Position numbers and translations under genes: made by a program. Below the pieces are notes generated by a model that saw only the letters and a list, made by a program, of their open reading frames with translations, did not search any database and had not been told where the DNA came from. DNA of 5,222 nucleotides, taken from positions 1-5,222 of the forward strand of contig JAVHXX010000336.1 in NCBI GenBank assembly GCA_031119595.1, written 5' to 3'. Positions 5,018 to 5,222 of the stretch are shown in pieces (within the stretch, counting starts at the first letter, position 1; the number at the start of each line of letters is the position of its first letter). This DNA is from Patulibacter sp. (GTDB lineage: Bacteria; Actinomycetota; Thermoleophilia; Solirubrobacterales; Solirubrobacteraceae).

Positions 5018-5222
5018 CTACGCGCCGATCTGGAAGCGGGCGAACTTCTTGATGACGATGTTCTCACCCGTGCGGGTGGAGGCATCGGCGCGAAGCTGCT
5101 CGATGGTCTTGTTGTCGTGCTTGTCGACGTTGATGTGCGTCTGGTCGAGGAGAACGATCTCCTCCTTCCACTTGCGCAGCTTGCCGTCGGCGATCTTCTC
5201 GCGGATCTCCTGGGGCTTGTTG
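5018..5222 (-). CDS. tsf: translation elongation factor EF-Ts, C-terminal fragment (5' end outside window)
   Basis: Nucleotide-exchange factor that regenerates EF-Tu-GTP from EF-Tu-GDP in the cytoplasm. Only the last 67 codons and the TAG stop lie in the window; the gene runs off the high-coordinate edge. The reading begins NKPQEIREKIADGKL and continues through EEIVLLDQTHI to the terminal TGENIVIKKFARFQIG. This matches the family pattern in which a KPENIIEKIVEGKL-like helix is followed by EVCLLDQ and ends in GENIVVRRFVRFEVG. No frame damage is seen. Its stop is 5 bp ahead of the pyrH start. In most bacteria rpsB lies immediately upstream, which here would be beyond the window. Confidence 0.96.
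   Translation of the reverse strand, partial: NKPQEIREKIADGKLRKWKEEIVLLDQTHINVDKHDNKTIEQLRADASTRTGENIVIKKFARFQIGA

Overview
The window is a tightly packed, all-minus-strand stretch of a core housekeeping operon. In transcription order, from the high-coordinate end to the low, it holds tsf (3' end only), pyrH, frr, uppS, cdsA, dxr and the start of an rseP-type site-2 protease gene. There is no gene-free stretch longer than 8 bp. I see no RNA gene, mobile element, CRISPR array, promoter or terminator.

The DNA is GC-rich with strong G/C preference at third codon positions, and it uses GTG starts for pyrH, uppS and the protease. The order tsf-pyrH-frr-uppS-cdsA-dxr-rseP is found in many bacterial phyla. 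High GC together with actinobacterial-looking proteins suggests an actinomycetote, perhaps of a deep lineage such as Thermoleophilia. This is an inference from sequence style. Mycobacterium-type genomes keep tsf-pyrH-frr-cdsA-dxr-rseP together but carry uppS elsewhere, so this is probably not a classical mycolic-acid actinobacterium.

Layout: 5018-5222 is the EF-Ts C-terminus; 4260-5012 UMP kinase; 3697-4263 ribosome recycling factor; 3008-3688 undecaprenyl diphosphate synthase; 2151-3011 CDP-diacylglycerol synthase; 988-2154 DXP reductoisomerase; 1-991 the N-terminal 330 residues of the membrane metalloprotease. Four of the six junctions are 4-bp ATGA or GTGA overlaps and the other two gaps are 5 and 8 bp, so the genes are very probably cotranscribed and translationally coupled.

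Functionally the locus joins translation (EF-Ts, RRF) to envelope building. PyrH feeds UTP and CTP; CTP is the CdsA substrate and UTP leads to UDP-sugars. Dxr commits carbon to isopentenyl diphosphate, which UppS polymerises into the lipid carrier for peptidoglycan. CdsA makes the phospholipid precursor. The protease probably performs regulated intramembrane proteolysis, for example of anti-sigma factors.

I found no new multi-gene system. The most unusual signal is a short AT-rich island inside uppS (about 3141-3183). Eight consecutive codons there end in A or T, and the island overlaps a near-perfect 20-bp palindrome and an 11-bp-period direct repeat, all within the codons of the most conserved substrate-binding motif.
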